Shown here piece by piece: positions 48,672-56,318 of a DNA stretch of 64,000 nucleotides. The stretch spans positions 496,001 to 560,000 of the forward strand of contig NZ_ARQE01000003.1 in the NCBI RefSeq assembly GCF_000382705.1, read 5' to 3'. Position numbers and translations under genes: made by a program. A model generated the notes under the pieces. That model saw only the letters and a list, made by a program, of their open reading frames with translations, was not told the DNA's origin and made no database searches. Each line of letters opens with the position of its first letter. Within the stretch, counting starts at the first letter, position 1. The stretch is from Aureimonas ureilytica DSM 18598 = NBRC 106430. GTDB taxonomy: Bacteria > Pseudomonadota > Alphaproteobacteria > Rhizobiales > Rhizobiaceae.

Positions 48672-49184
48672 ATGGGTTACGGACGGTTCGCCGCGATGAT
48701 CGCGACCTCGACGGTCGTGATGTTCGGCTTGATGTACCTAAACACATACGCGCTCGACCACGTCTTCTACAGCCAGACGCGGACGTGGATGGCCGTGGTG
48801 ATGGGTGCCGTGATGGCACTGATCATGATCGGCTTCATGTGGGGGATGTACCCCAGGAAGGGTACCAACGCGGCCATCGTCGCGGCCGGCGTCGTCGTCT
48901 TCGCCGGGGCCCTGTGGCTCGTGCGCAGCCAGGAGACCGTCCACGACGTCGCCTACATGAAGGCGATGATCCCCCACCACTCCATCGCGATCATGACGAG
49001 CGAGCGCGCACACATTCGCGACCCGCGGGTCCGCGAGCTCGCCGACGGCATCGTGGAGGCGCAGGTCCGCGAGATCGGGGAGATGGAGCGCCTCATCGCA
49101 GACCTCGAGGCCAACCCGCCCGCCGACGGCGCACCGGACCTGCCGCCGCGGATGCCCGAGGCCGCCATCGCGGCCGGCAATTGA
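48672..49184 (+). CDS. DUF305 protein with N-terminal membrane domain, copy 2
   Basis: A 170-residue protein with three membrane helices (starting at residues about 6, 34 and 57) and then the DUF305 core AMIPHHSIAIMTSERA, facing the periplasm. This arrangement is common near copper and mercury determinants. GCAGGAG lies directly before the ATG at 48672. It is probably in one transcript with copy 1 and the glutaredoxin fusion gene. Confidence 0.87.
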   Translation: MGYGRFAAMIATSTVVMFGLMYLNTYALDHVFYSQTRTWMAVVMGAVMALIMIGFMWGMYPRKGTNAAIVAAGVVVFAGALWLVRSQETVHDVAYMKAMIPHHSIAIMTSERAHIRDPRVRELADGIVEAQVREIGEMERLIADLEANPPADGAPDLPPRMPEAAIAAGN

Positions 49185-49204
49185 GCGAAGGAAAGGACGC
49201 CGAC

Positions 49205-49993
49205 ATGTCCACGACGATTGCAGACGGCAGCACGGCTCCCTCAAGCGCGGTGAAGGCCAAGCGGGCGACCATCTACCGGATGGTCATGCCCAAACACATC
49301 TGCCCCTGGGGCCTGCGCGCCGTCGACCTCCTCAAGCGCGAGGGCTTCGAGGTCGACGACCGCTGGCTGACGACCCGCGACGAGACCGACGCCTTCAAGG
49401 CAGAGCACCACGTGGAGACGACGCCCCAGACGTTCGTGGACGGGAAGCGGGTCGGCGGGTACGACGACCTCCGGCGCTTCCTCGGCAAGTCCGTCGCCGA
49501 CCCCAAGGCCGTCACCTACAAGCCCGTTATCGCCATCTTCGCCATGGCCGCCCTGATGGCGATGGCGGTGACCTGGGCGCTTCTCGAAACCCTGCTGACG
49601 GTGCGAACCGTCGAGTGGTTCGTCTCGATCGCGATGTGCCTCCTGGCTGTGCAGAAGCTGCGGGACGTGGAGGGCTTCGCCACGATGTTCCTTGGCTACG
49701 ATCTCCTGGCCCAGCGCTGGGTCCGCTACGCCTACCTCTACCCCTTCGGCGAGGCGCTGGCGGGCGTGCTGATGCTGGCAGGCGCCGCGATGTGGCTGTC
49801 CGTCCCGGTCGCGCTGTTCATCGGCACGGTCGGAGCCATCTCGGTCTTCAAGGCTGTCTACGTCCAGAAGCGCGAACTGAAGTGCGCGTGCGTCGGCGGG
49901 GACTCCAACGTGCCCCTCGGCTTCGTGTCCCTCACCGAGAACCTCATGATGGTCGGGATGGCGGTTTGGATGGCTGCCCGCATGTTCGCGTGA
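49205..49993 (+). CDS. Glutaredoxin-MauE/DoxX-like membrane fusion protein
   Basis: A 262-residue protein. Residues about 20-100 form a glutaredoxin fold with active site ICPWGLRA (one catalytic cysteine, CPWG) and the cis-proline region TTPQTFVDG. Residues about 110-262 form a MauE-type four-helix membrane domain ending LGFVSLTENLMM, with a cytoplasmic CACVGG pair. Such fusions may pass thiol electrons across the membrane. It is placed 20 bases after the second DUF305 gene. Confidence 0.82.
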   Translation: MSTTIADGSTAPSSAVKAKRATIYRMVMPKHICPWGLRAVDLLKREGFEVDDRWLTTRDETDAFKAEHHVETTPQTFVDGKRVGGYDDLRRFLGKSVADPKAVTYKPVIAIFAMAALMAMAVTWALLETLLTVRTVEWFVSIAMCLLAVQKLRDVEGFATMFLGYDLLAQRWVRYAYLYPFGEALAGVLMLAGAAMWLSVPVALFIGTVGAISVFKAVYVQKRELKCACVGGDSNVPLGFVSLTENLMMVGMAVWMAARMFA

Positions 49994-50017
49994 CGGGGAA
50001 GCCGGATCGTCGTCGGT

Positions 50018-50248
50018 TCAGCGCGTCCGCAGGACTGCCTCCGTGCCGGCGACGGTGTCGCCGCCGTTCGGGAACGCCTCGACGGAGGTGATCGTGCCGA
50101 GGCCCAGCACGACGGCCCCCACCGTGGCGCGGAAGAGGTTGTTCGGCGTCACGAAGAATGCCTCGCCATCAAAGATACAGACGATCGGGTAGGCGTCGGC
50201 CTGCGGCCCATCTGCTTCCGGCCCGTTCGCGCCGTAGGTACCTCTCAT
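50018..50248 (-). CDS. Hypothetical 76-residue protein
   Basis: A small protein with a hydrophobic middle (FRATVGAVVLGLGTITSV), perhaps one membrane-associated segment. GGGAGCGG lies just before the ATG on its strand. No family was recognised. Confidence 0.5.
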   Translation of the reverse strand: MRGTYGANGPEADGPQADAYPIVCIFDGEAFFVTPNNLFRATVGAVVLGLGTITSVEAFPNGGDTVAGTEAVLRTR

Positions 50249-50310
50249 AAATCCGCTCCCTAGCGGACGATACGATTCCTAGGCGCACTTTGCCAAAGCG
50301 TTGCACGTCC

Positions 50311-51090
50311 TCAGTTGGTGGCGGCGTTCCACAACGCGTTCTTGAGGTCGATGAGCGGCGGGTTGGGCAGGACGGGAGGCGGCTGGCGTCCCGCCACCCC
50401 CGGAGGCGCCAGGATGGAGAAGCGGATCTCGCCGTCCGTGTAGTAGCGGTCCCCTTCGCCATTGCGACCGTTCAAGGTCAAGCCGACGCCCGTCACCTCG
50501 TAGACCTCCGCAACACGCCCGGTCCTGGCAAGATCGGCCGCCAACTCGTCACGCATCGCATCGACGTCCGGAGAGATGGCATGGGTCACGGCACCCGTGT
50601 AATGGCTGAACCCGACGCCGACATCGAACGAGGCGGATCCGAGCCAGACAGGTCGGCCCTCCGCCCCGGCTGACAGGACATTCCAGAAACGCACATGCTG
50701 GCGCCGGTCTGCGCTCAGTCCGACCGCCTTCTCGAAGGCGAGGTCCTGTTGTCGCCTTTGGTAGAACAGCGGACTTACGGGCGCATCGCGATAAGCGCGG
50801 TCGAGAACCACGCTACCGACGATCTCGATGCTGGTGCGAAGCGTCACGGGATCGGCCGGCGTCCAACCTGCGGCTGCCATGGCCGTCACGAGTTCGCTCC
50901 GGGATCCGACGACGCCGACGTTGAGAGGATCGCCCGACAGCCCGTCCGCCGTACGCGTCACCATCTCCAAGCCGTTCAGCGCGGTCTGATGCTCGTAGTG
51001 GCGCAGCGCGAACGGCAGGACGAGATACGCCATGCAGGCCCACGCGACGGCACTTCCGCCGACGGCAAGCGCTAGGCGTCGCAGGACCAT
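50311..51090 (-). CDS. LssY C-terminal-domain membrane-anchored protein
   Basis: A 259-residue protein with one N-terminal membrane helix (LAVGGSAVAWACMAYLVLP). The LssY_C domain follows: RTADGLSGDPLNVGVVG, then SPLFYQRRQQDLAFEKA and VRFW. LssY_C is found next to or fused with PAP2 phosphatases and DedA proteins, but its role is unknown; it may act on lipids or as an envelope factor. The start at 51090 is chosen because the membrane helix begins there. Confidence 0.78.
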   Translation of the reverse strand: MVLRRLALAVGGSAVAWACMAYLVLPFALRHYEHQTALNGLEMVTRTADGLSGDPLNVGVVGSRSELVTAMAAAGWTPADPVTLRTSIEIVGSVVLDRAYRDAPVSPLFYQRRQQDLAFEKAVGLSADRRQHVRFWNVLSAGAEGRPVWLGSASFDVGVGFSHYTGAVTHAISPDVDAMRDELAADLARTGRVAEVYEVTGVGLTLNGRNGEGDRYYTDGEIRFSILAPPGVAGRQPPPVLPNPPLIDLKNALWNAATN

Positions 51091-51310
51091 GCGCCCTCGT
51101 CGAACGATACGGCACCCTGGGTGCTGCTTCGGCCCGTCCGGTCGACCACATTCCACACCCGAAATCGACCGACCGGGTGCCATCCCTTTCGCACGATCGG
51201 CACTACGAAACGAGCCTCCTGTAGCAGACCATCAGCCATCGACCCTTCGGAGACAACACGCGTGTTTCTGTAACTTCCCTCAACAGGACAGCGCCGGTCG
51301 CCGCACAAGG

Positions 51311-51742
51311 CTACGCATCCTCCTCGATGTCGATCTGCGCGATACGCTGGGCGCTGTCGTTGTAGCGTGAAGCCACGAAGTGACCAACGGCAACGGCCGC
51401 CACGCACAGGACCACCGACAGGGCAACGTTCAGCATGGCGCGGGGGACGGCACCGGCCCGCAGGAGATCGAGCGTCTGAAGGCTGAACGAGGAGAAGGTG
51501 GTGAAGCCACCGCAGAGGCCGATCATCACGAACAGACGAAGGTTCTCCGAAGCCGGGAAACGGCCCGAAGCGAGCGTGAGCGTCCCGAACAGGCCGATCG
51601 CGAAGGAGCCCGCGATGTTGATGAGGATCGTGCCCCAGGGCAGGTCGCGGCTGATCGGCAGGGCGACAACCGAGATGGCGTAGCGCAGGAACGTGACGAG
51701 CGCACCGCCCAGCATGACGATGACGCAACTGGTGAAGGACAT
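51311..51742 (-). CDS. crcB: Fluoride channel FluC/CrcB
   Basis: A 143-residue, four-helix fluoride-specific channel that works as a dual-topology dimer. Seen are LRYAISV, the fluoride-path asparagine in TILINIAGSFAIG, and GLCGGFTTFSSFSLQT with the phenylalanine box and central sodium site. A fluoride riboswitch precedes it. It lets fluoride leave the cell passively; the CLC-type antiporter later in the island does so actively. Confidence 0.95.
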   Translation of the reverse strand: MSFTSCVIVMLGGALVTFLRYAISVVALPISRDLPWGTILINIAGSFAIGLFGTLTLASGRFPASENLRLFVMIGLCGGFTTFSSFSLQTLDLLRAGAVPRAMLNVALSVVLCVAAVAVGHFVASRYNDSAQRIAQIDIEEDA

Positions 51743-51802
51743 GCGGGTCTCCTATCGACATGGGTTCGCATGCTCGGAGAAATCCAAGCATGCGCCGCGG
51801 TT

Positions 51803-51858
51803 TCGATAGGAGTCATCAGCCCGACGCGGGCGGTTGTGGGGGAACCCCATCCCCGTAG
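51803..51858 (-). ncRNA. Fluoride riboswitch (crcB motif) controlling crcB
   Basis: Read on minus, the conserved elements are GGGGATGGGG, TTCCCCC, ACAACCGCC, and GGGCTGATGACTCCT, the crcB-motif consensus. The 3' end CTCCTATCGA is the exact complement of TCGATAGGAG at 51749-51758, which holds the crcB ribosome binding site. Control is therefore likely at translation start. A separate hairpin (GCATGCT...AGCATGC, 51768-51793) lies between them. Confidence 0.92.
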
Positions 51859-51895
51859 CGATGAGACGGTAACGCGCTCTCGCGAGGTTGGGAAG

Positions 51896-52699
51896 TCACC
51901 GCTCCCACCCTTCCGTGCGCATCAAAGCCTGCGCCTCCGGTGTGACCAGGAATTCGGCGAACTCCTTCGCCTGCGGATCGGCGTCCGGAGCGACCGCAAT
52001 GTTCAGGTCGCGCCAGATGCGGCGGTCCGTCTCGATCGGCACGGCGTCGAGCACGTCGGCCTTCGTCACCGTCCAGTCCGGCCACGTGATCCAGGCGTCC
52101 GCATCGAGATCCCCGAACGCCTTGAAGCTGGCGCCAGAGCCGGTGGAGAAGCTGACGATGTTGCGGCGGAAGCGCTCGATGTCCGACAGCCTGCCGAGAC
52201 GGCCCGCCACGTCCTCCCAGGTTCCGGTGCCCGACGTGTTGGCGACGCCCGACCCTTCCGTGACGACAATCCGCATGCCGTCCTTCAGGAGGTCCTCGAA
52301 GCCCTGGATCCCCTTCGGATTGCCTTTCTTCACCGCGATCACGGTGGGACGGACGTAGATCGGCTGAACTTGGGTCGACGAGAAGGTCTTGTAGGTCTGG
52401 AGGAAGGCCGTCATCGACTGCTCGGACGTGCCCCAGATGATGTCGGCATCACCCTGGGCCTTCTTCGACCACGTGCCCTCCGGGCCGGCGGTGATCTCGA
52501 CCTTGTTCCCGGTCTGCCGCATCCAAAGGTCGGCGACCTTCTGGAACGCCGTGTTGGGTCCGCCCGCACCGTAGAGGCGAACGACGCCGTCCTTCGGCTC
52601 GTGCCGGATGGTGGGATCGAACAGTTCGGTGTCGGCGGCCTGCGCGAAAGCGCATGCGGCAAGCACGGCGCCGGCAGCAAGAAGTGGAAGGCGGAACAT
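51896..52699 (-). CDS. AcfC-like periplasmic substrate-binding protein
   Basis: A 267-residue exported binding protein (signal peptide about 1-21, ending AFAQA). The N-terminal lobe carries LYGAGGPNTAFQKVADLW and TAGPEGTWSKKAQGDADII, which match the accessory colonization factor AcfC group, relatives of molybdate/sulfate binding proteins. There is no permease or ATPase gene nearby. The start at 52699 has CAGGAG six bases upstream. A sigma-factor-type promoter motif lies 61 bases before it. Confidence 0.82.
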   Translation of the reverse strand: MFRLPLLAAGAVLAACAFAQAADTELFDPTIRHEPKDGVVRLYGAGGPNTAFQKVADLWMRQTGNKVEITAGPEGTWSKKAQGDADIIWGTSEQSMTAFLQTYKTFSSTQVQPIYVRPTVIAVKKGNPKGIQGFEDLLKDGMRIVVTEGSGVANTSGTGTWEDVAGRLGRLSDIERFRRNIVSFSTGSGASFKAFGDLDADAWITWPDWTVTKADVLDAVPIETDRRIWRDLNIAVAPDADPQAKEFAEFLVTPEAQALMRTEGWER

Positions 52700-52760
52700 C
52701 GGAACTCCTGGCGGTTTGCGTCGGGTGGTGGGTGCCCCAAAGACCGGGCGGTTCAAGAAA

Positions 52761-52787
52761 GGGACGCTGCCCGCCGGAGTTTATTCC
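52761..52787 (-). promoter_or_regulatory. ECF-type promoter motif before AcfC-like gene
   Basis: On minus: GGAATAA, 14 bases, CGTCCC. It has the same elements and spacing as the motifs at 52822-52848 and 57638-57664. Confidence 0.65.
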
Positions 52788-52821
52788 GCGAGACGCACCC
52801 GAGATTTTTGCCAATCGCACG

Positions 52822-52848
52822 GGAATAAGGGATCGTCGGCAGCGTCTC
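52822..52848 (+). promoter_or_regulatory. ECF-type promoter motif before SnoaL-sigma operon
   Basis: GGAATAA, 14 bases, CGTCTC, ending 39 bases before the start of the NTF2-like gene. It suggests that the sigma factor gene is autoregulated. Confidence 0.68.
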
Positions 52849-52887
52849 GGCATGGTCAGCAATCTCCGACGTCGAGGACGAACACCC

Positions 52888-53304
52888 ATGAAGACCCTTC
52901 TCGCCACCGCGGCCATGGCCGTGATCACGGCAACCGCAGCCCATGCCGGCCCTGCCGCCGACATGGCGCAGGCCCGCATCGCATCGATCGCCAAGGGGGA
53001 CACCGCCGCAGTCGCAGGCGCCTACGGTGACGGCGCGACCCTTCATTGGGTAGGCGGCCCGCTCGACGGCACCTACAAGGGTTCCGAGATCAAGGCGGTC
53101 TGGGAGAAGTTCGCCAAGGCCCAGCCGAACCTGACCGCGAACGTCATGGGCGTCTCGGAGGCGATGAACCCGAAGGGTGCGACCGTCACCGCGAACGTCG
53201 TGTTCGCGGGCAAGGACAAGATTCCCGTGCGCTACGTCATGCTGTTCCGCGACGGCAAGCTTGCCGACGAGATCTGGCAGGTCGACCCGGCGCTCGCGAA
53301 GTAA
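52888..53304 (+). CDS. Secreted SnoaL/NTF2-like protein
   Basis: A 138-residue protein with signal peptide 1-20 (ending AAHA) and a cone-shaped NTF2-like (SnoaL/DUF4440) domain (AQARIASIAKGDTAAVAGAY, GATLHWVGGP, YVMLFRDGKL). The ligand is unknown. It is the first gene of the operon with the ECF sigma factor, so it may be the stress-responsive effector. GAGGACG precedes the ATG at 52888. Confidence 0.8.
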   Translation: MKTLLATAAMAVITATAAHAGPAADMAQARIASIAKGDTAAVAGAYGDGATLHWVGGPLDGTYKGSEIKAVWEKFAKAQPNLTANVMGVSEAMNPKGATVTANVVFAGKDKIPVRYVMLFRDGKLADEIWQVDPALAK

Positions 53305-53325
53305 GGCCGGGAAGCGAGGGCCGCC

Positions 53326-53841
53326 ATGAGCGAGGATGAGATCGCACGGTTGGTGGAACCGCTGATCCCGGGGCTGCGGCGCTATGCCTACGCCCTAGTG
53401 CGGGACGCCACAGCCGCCGACGATCTCGTCCAGGACTGTTTGGAGCGCGTCGTCGGGCGCTGGCACCTGCGCCGCCCCGACGGCGACCTGCGCGCCTGGA
53501 TCTACGCCATCCTGCGCAACCTTCACCTGTCGGCTCTGCGCCAGGGCCGCCGGCGCGGCGAGCACGTCGGGCTCGACGACATGGCCGAGCCGCCCGGAGT
53601 CGATGGCGGCCAGTTGGGCAAGGCCGAGTTCCGCGACGTCCTCGCCGGCCTAGAGACGCTCAGCGAGGAGCACCGCACGGTGCTTCTTCTCGTCGGCGTC
53701 GAAGACCTGAGCTACGAGGAGACCGCCAAGGTCACGGGACTGCCGATCGGAACCGTGATGTCGCGCCTGTCGCGTGCCCGGGAGCGCTTGCGCTCTTATC
53801 TCGACCATGGCGCGAGGCCGAACCTCAGGAGGGTCAAGTGA
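53326..53841 (+). CDS. ECF-family RNA polymerase sigma factor
   Basis: A 171-residue sigma factor with only regions 2 and 4. Region 2 is YAYALVRDATAADDLVQD; region 4 includes LSEEHRTVLLLVGVEDLSYEE and the recognition helix GLPIGTVMSRLSRARERL. It is followed, with a four-base overlap (GTGA), by its likely anti-sigma factor. It probably recognises the GGAATRA-N14-CGTCYY motifs found in the island. Confidence 0.93.
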   Translation: MSEDEIARLVEPLIPGLRRYAYALVRDATAADDLVQDCLERVVGRWHLRRPDGDLRAWIYAILRNLHLSALRQGRRRGEHVGLDDMAEPPGVDGGQLGKAEFRDVLAGLETLSEEHRTVLLLVGVEDLSYEETAKVTGLPIGTVMSRLSRARERLRSYLDHGARPNLRRVK

Positions 53842-54650
53842 ACCCGATCGATCTTCCCGTCGGCGAGGACGACCTCCAGGCCTATCTCGACGGGCGTCTC
53901 GGTGCCGAACGCGTCGAAGCGGTGGAACGCTATCTCGTGGACCACCCTGCGATCGCCGCCGACCTGGAGCGGGATCGCAGGCTGCTCGCCGAGTTGCGCG
54001 ACCGCCTTGGGCCCAAGGCCGCCGAACCCATCCCGGCTCGCCTTCGCATCTCCAGCATCCGCGCCGGGGTGCGCCGTCGCCGGCTGCTTCATCTACGGTC
54101 GGTCGCGGCCGTCTGCGCCTGGCTCGCACTCGGCGGGCTCGGGGGCTGGATGGCGAACGGCATCCTCGGCGCCCCGAACGCCGAACCCGTCCGCACCGCC
54201 CGCATGGCGGACGACGCGATCGCGGCCTACCGCACCTTCGTGGTCGAGGTCGTCCATCCCGTCGAGGTCAGGGCCGACGAGGGAGCCCATCTCGTGGGCT
54301 GGCTGTCGAAGCGGCTGCGAACGCCGATCACCGTCCCAGACCTTACCCGGCTCGGCTACCGCCTGATGGGCGGCCGCCTTCTGCCGGGTCGTTCCGGTCC
54401 GGCCGCGATGCTGATGTACGACGATGACGCGGGCACGCGGCTGACGCTGTACGTCAAGACGGATGAGACGGAGGAGACGTCGTTCCAGTTCGTCGAGGAG
54501 GACGGCGTATCCGCCTTCCTGTGGCGCGACCGCGGCCTTGGCTATGTCGTGACGGCCGCGACAGCCCGCGAGGCGTTGATGCCGGTCGCCCGGCTCGTCT
54601 ACGACGAACTGGAGCGACCGCCGGAGCCCAAGCCCGCGAACCAGCTTTGA
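53838..54650 (+). CDS. Transmembrane anti-sigma factor
   Basis: A 270-residue protein starting at GTG 53838, overlapping the sigma stop. The N-terminal cytoplasmic part has the anti-sigma helix DDLQAYLDGRLGAERVEAV but no zinc HxxxCxxC motif. One membrane helix lies near residues 88-107 (AAVCAWLALGGLGGW). The periplasmic domain (about 120-260) ends in LWRDRGLGYVVTA and would sense the signal. Confidence 0.88.
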   Translation: MNPIDLPVGEDDLQAYLDGRLGAERVEAVERYLVDHPAIAADLERDRRLLAELRDRLGPKAAEPIPARLRISSIRAGVRRRRLLHLRSVAAVCAWLALGGLGGWMANGILGAPNAEPVRTARMADDAIAAYRTFVVEVVHPVEVRADEGAHLVGWLSKRLRTPITVPDLTRLGYRLMGGRLLPGRSGPAAMLMYDDDAGTRLTLYVKTDETEETSFQFVEEDGVSAFLWRDRGLGYVVTAATAREALMPVARLVYDELERPPEPKPANQL

Positions 54651-54659
54651 GGAGCGCCC

Positions 54660-55559
54660 GTGACGCTGGAACAGCTTCGCATCTTCGTCGCGGTCGCCGA
54701 GCGCCAACACGTGACCGAGGCGGCGCGGTCGTTGAACCTCACGCAGTCGGCCACGAGCTCGGCGCTGGCCGCGCTGGAGAGCCGTCACGGCGTCCGTCTG
54801 TTCGACCGGGTCGGGCGCGGCATCGAGTTGACCGAGGCGGGACGGTTGTTCCTCCCGGAAGCGCGCTCGGTCCTCGCACGGGCCGCGGAGGCGGCCAAGG
54901 CACTCGACGATCTGACCGACCTTCGGCGCGGGCATGTCGCGCTGGCAGCCAGCCAGACGGTCGCCAACCACTGGCTTCCACCTCGCATGCGGCACTTCCG
55001 CGAACGCCATCCCGGCATCACCCTCTCCCTGCGGATCGCCAACACACTGGAGGTCAGCGAGGCGGTGGCCGCCGGGGATGCCGATCTCGGCTTCGTCGAG
55101 GACGAACTGCGCGATCCGCGTCTGCGCACGACCCGTGTCGCCGACGACCGGCTCGTTCTCGTCGCATCCCCAGGTGCTGAATCGCCCAAGGGCGCCCCGC
55201 CACGCGTCCCGGAGCTTGCAGGGGTGAGATGGGTCATGCGCGAGCCCGGATCCGGCACGCGTAGCATTCTGGAAGACGCGCTGCGGGGCGCGGGCATCGA
55301 TCCCGCCGCATTGTCGGTCGATCTCGAACTCCCGTCCAACGAGGCCGTGCGATCAGCCATCGAGGCCGGCGGCGTCGTGGGCGTCCTGCCGCTCGCAGTG
55401 GCTCAGCCGGGACTGCGGAGCCGGACGCTGATCGAGATCGCCTTTGCGCTTCCCGCTCGCGGCTTCCATGCGGTGGAGATGAAGGAGCGCAGCCTCAGCC
55501 GAGCGGCATCGGCGTTCCTGCACGAGCTTCGAAACGACCATCCGGGTCCGGGCGCGTGA
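54660..55559 (+). CDS. LysR-family transcriptional regulator
   Basis: A 299-residue regulator starting at GTG 54660, nine bases after the anti-sigma gene. The N-terminal helix-turn-helix is HVTEAARSLNLTQSATSSAL; a CysB-like effector domain follows (WLPPRMRHFRERHPGI, PGSGTRSILEDALR). The stop overlaps the next gene (GTGA). The target is unknown; the TDT transporter downstream is a candidate. Confidence 0.88.
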   Translation: MTLEQLRIFVAVAERQHVTEAARSLNLTQSATSSALAALESRHGVRLFDRVGRGIELTEAGRLFLPEARSVLARAAEAAKALDDLTDLRRGHVALAASQTVANHWLPPRMRHFRERHPGITLSLRIANTLEVSEAVAAGDADLGFVEDELRDPRLRTTRVADDRLVLVASPGAESPKGAPPRVPELAGVRWVMREPGSGTRSILEDALRGAGIDPAALSVDLELPSNEAVRSAIEAGGVVGVLPLAVAQPGLRSRTLIEIAFALPARGFHAVEMKERSLSRAASAFLHELRNDHPGPGA

Positions 55560-56215
55560 CAGGCAACCAGAAGACGGGGCTGGATCGTCTCGTCATGCAC
55601 ATGGCCGCATCGGCCGGGATGCCGACCCTCTTCAATCCCTACGCCGACACGGACCCGGCGGTCGATGTTCCGGATGCCGCTTCGATCCGCTGCCGCAACC
55701 TTCGGCGATACCTCCATGCGTTTGCCGGACGGGACGGCATCGACCTATGGCTCGGTGAAGCGCCTTCGAGGTTCGGAGCCCGGCGCACGGGCGTGCCCTT
55801 CACGGGCGAAGGCCGACTGGTCGACCTCTCCTCGCGCCTTGCCATCGCACCGTTCGAGATCGCCACGACGGCCGACGCCTCCGCCGCACCGCCGTCCGGC
55901 ACCTCGCGCCAGATCTGGGATGCACTGCCGGAACGGCTGCCCCTGTTCTGGAACGCGGTGATGCACCACCCGCACCGGACGGGGATACCCGTGCGCAACC
56001 GAACGCCGTCCCGGTCCGAGATCACTAGGTCTCGGGACACACTGGCGCTTCTCGTCGAAGCCATCCGACCCCGTCGCATCCTCGCCATCGGTCGAGTGGC
56101 GGAAGGCGCGAGCGAAGGGTTCGGCGTACCGGTCACCTACGTCCGCCATCCCGCCCAGGGCGGTGCGGCAAAGTTCCAGGCTGGCGCGGCTGCGTTTCGT
56201 TCTGAAGGGTCGTGA
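55556..56215 (+). CDS. Uracil-DNA glycosylase-superfamily-like protein
   Basis: A 219-residue protein. Features of the uracil-DNA glycosylase fold are WLGEAPSRFGARRTGVPFTGE (the water-activating loop and substrate turn, where GEAPG..E is usual), FWNAVMHHPH in mid chain, and a C-terminal YVRHPAQGG in place of the HPS loop. The activity is uncertain: the match is to the superfamily, not to a named subgroup. It is translationally coupled to the LysR gene. Confidence 0.65.
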   Translation: MTGNQKTGLDRLVMHMAASAGMPTLFNPYADTDPAVDVPDAASIRCRNLRRYLHAFAGRDGIDLWLGEAPSRFGARRTGVPFTGEGRLVDLSSRLAIAPFEIATTADASAAPPSGTSRQIWDALPERLPLFWNAVMHHPHRTGIPVRNRTPSRSEITRSRDTLALLVEAIRPRRILAIGRVAEGASEGFGVPVTYVRHPAQGGAAKFQAGAAAFRSEGS

Positions 56216-56318
56216 CGACAGTCGGTTCTTGGCTGTGTCGGGAAGGACGCTCGCCAGCCCCGCCCGCATTCCTTCAGGGCGGGTTCCGAGGGCATGATCG
56301 GGTCAGCACAAAGGTGGA

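Noticed and set aside
51380-52828. A 482-codon plus-strand frame
   Set aside because: It runs antisense to crcB, its riboswitch and the AcfC-like gene, all of which are well supported.
56240-56280. A further GGAATGC...CGTCC motif on minus
   Set aside because: The spacer is 16, and it would drive antisense transcription into the glycosylase-like gene; probably chance.
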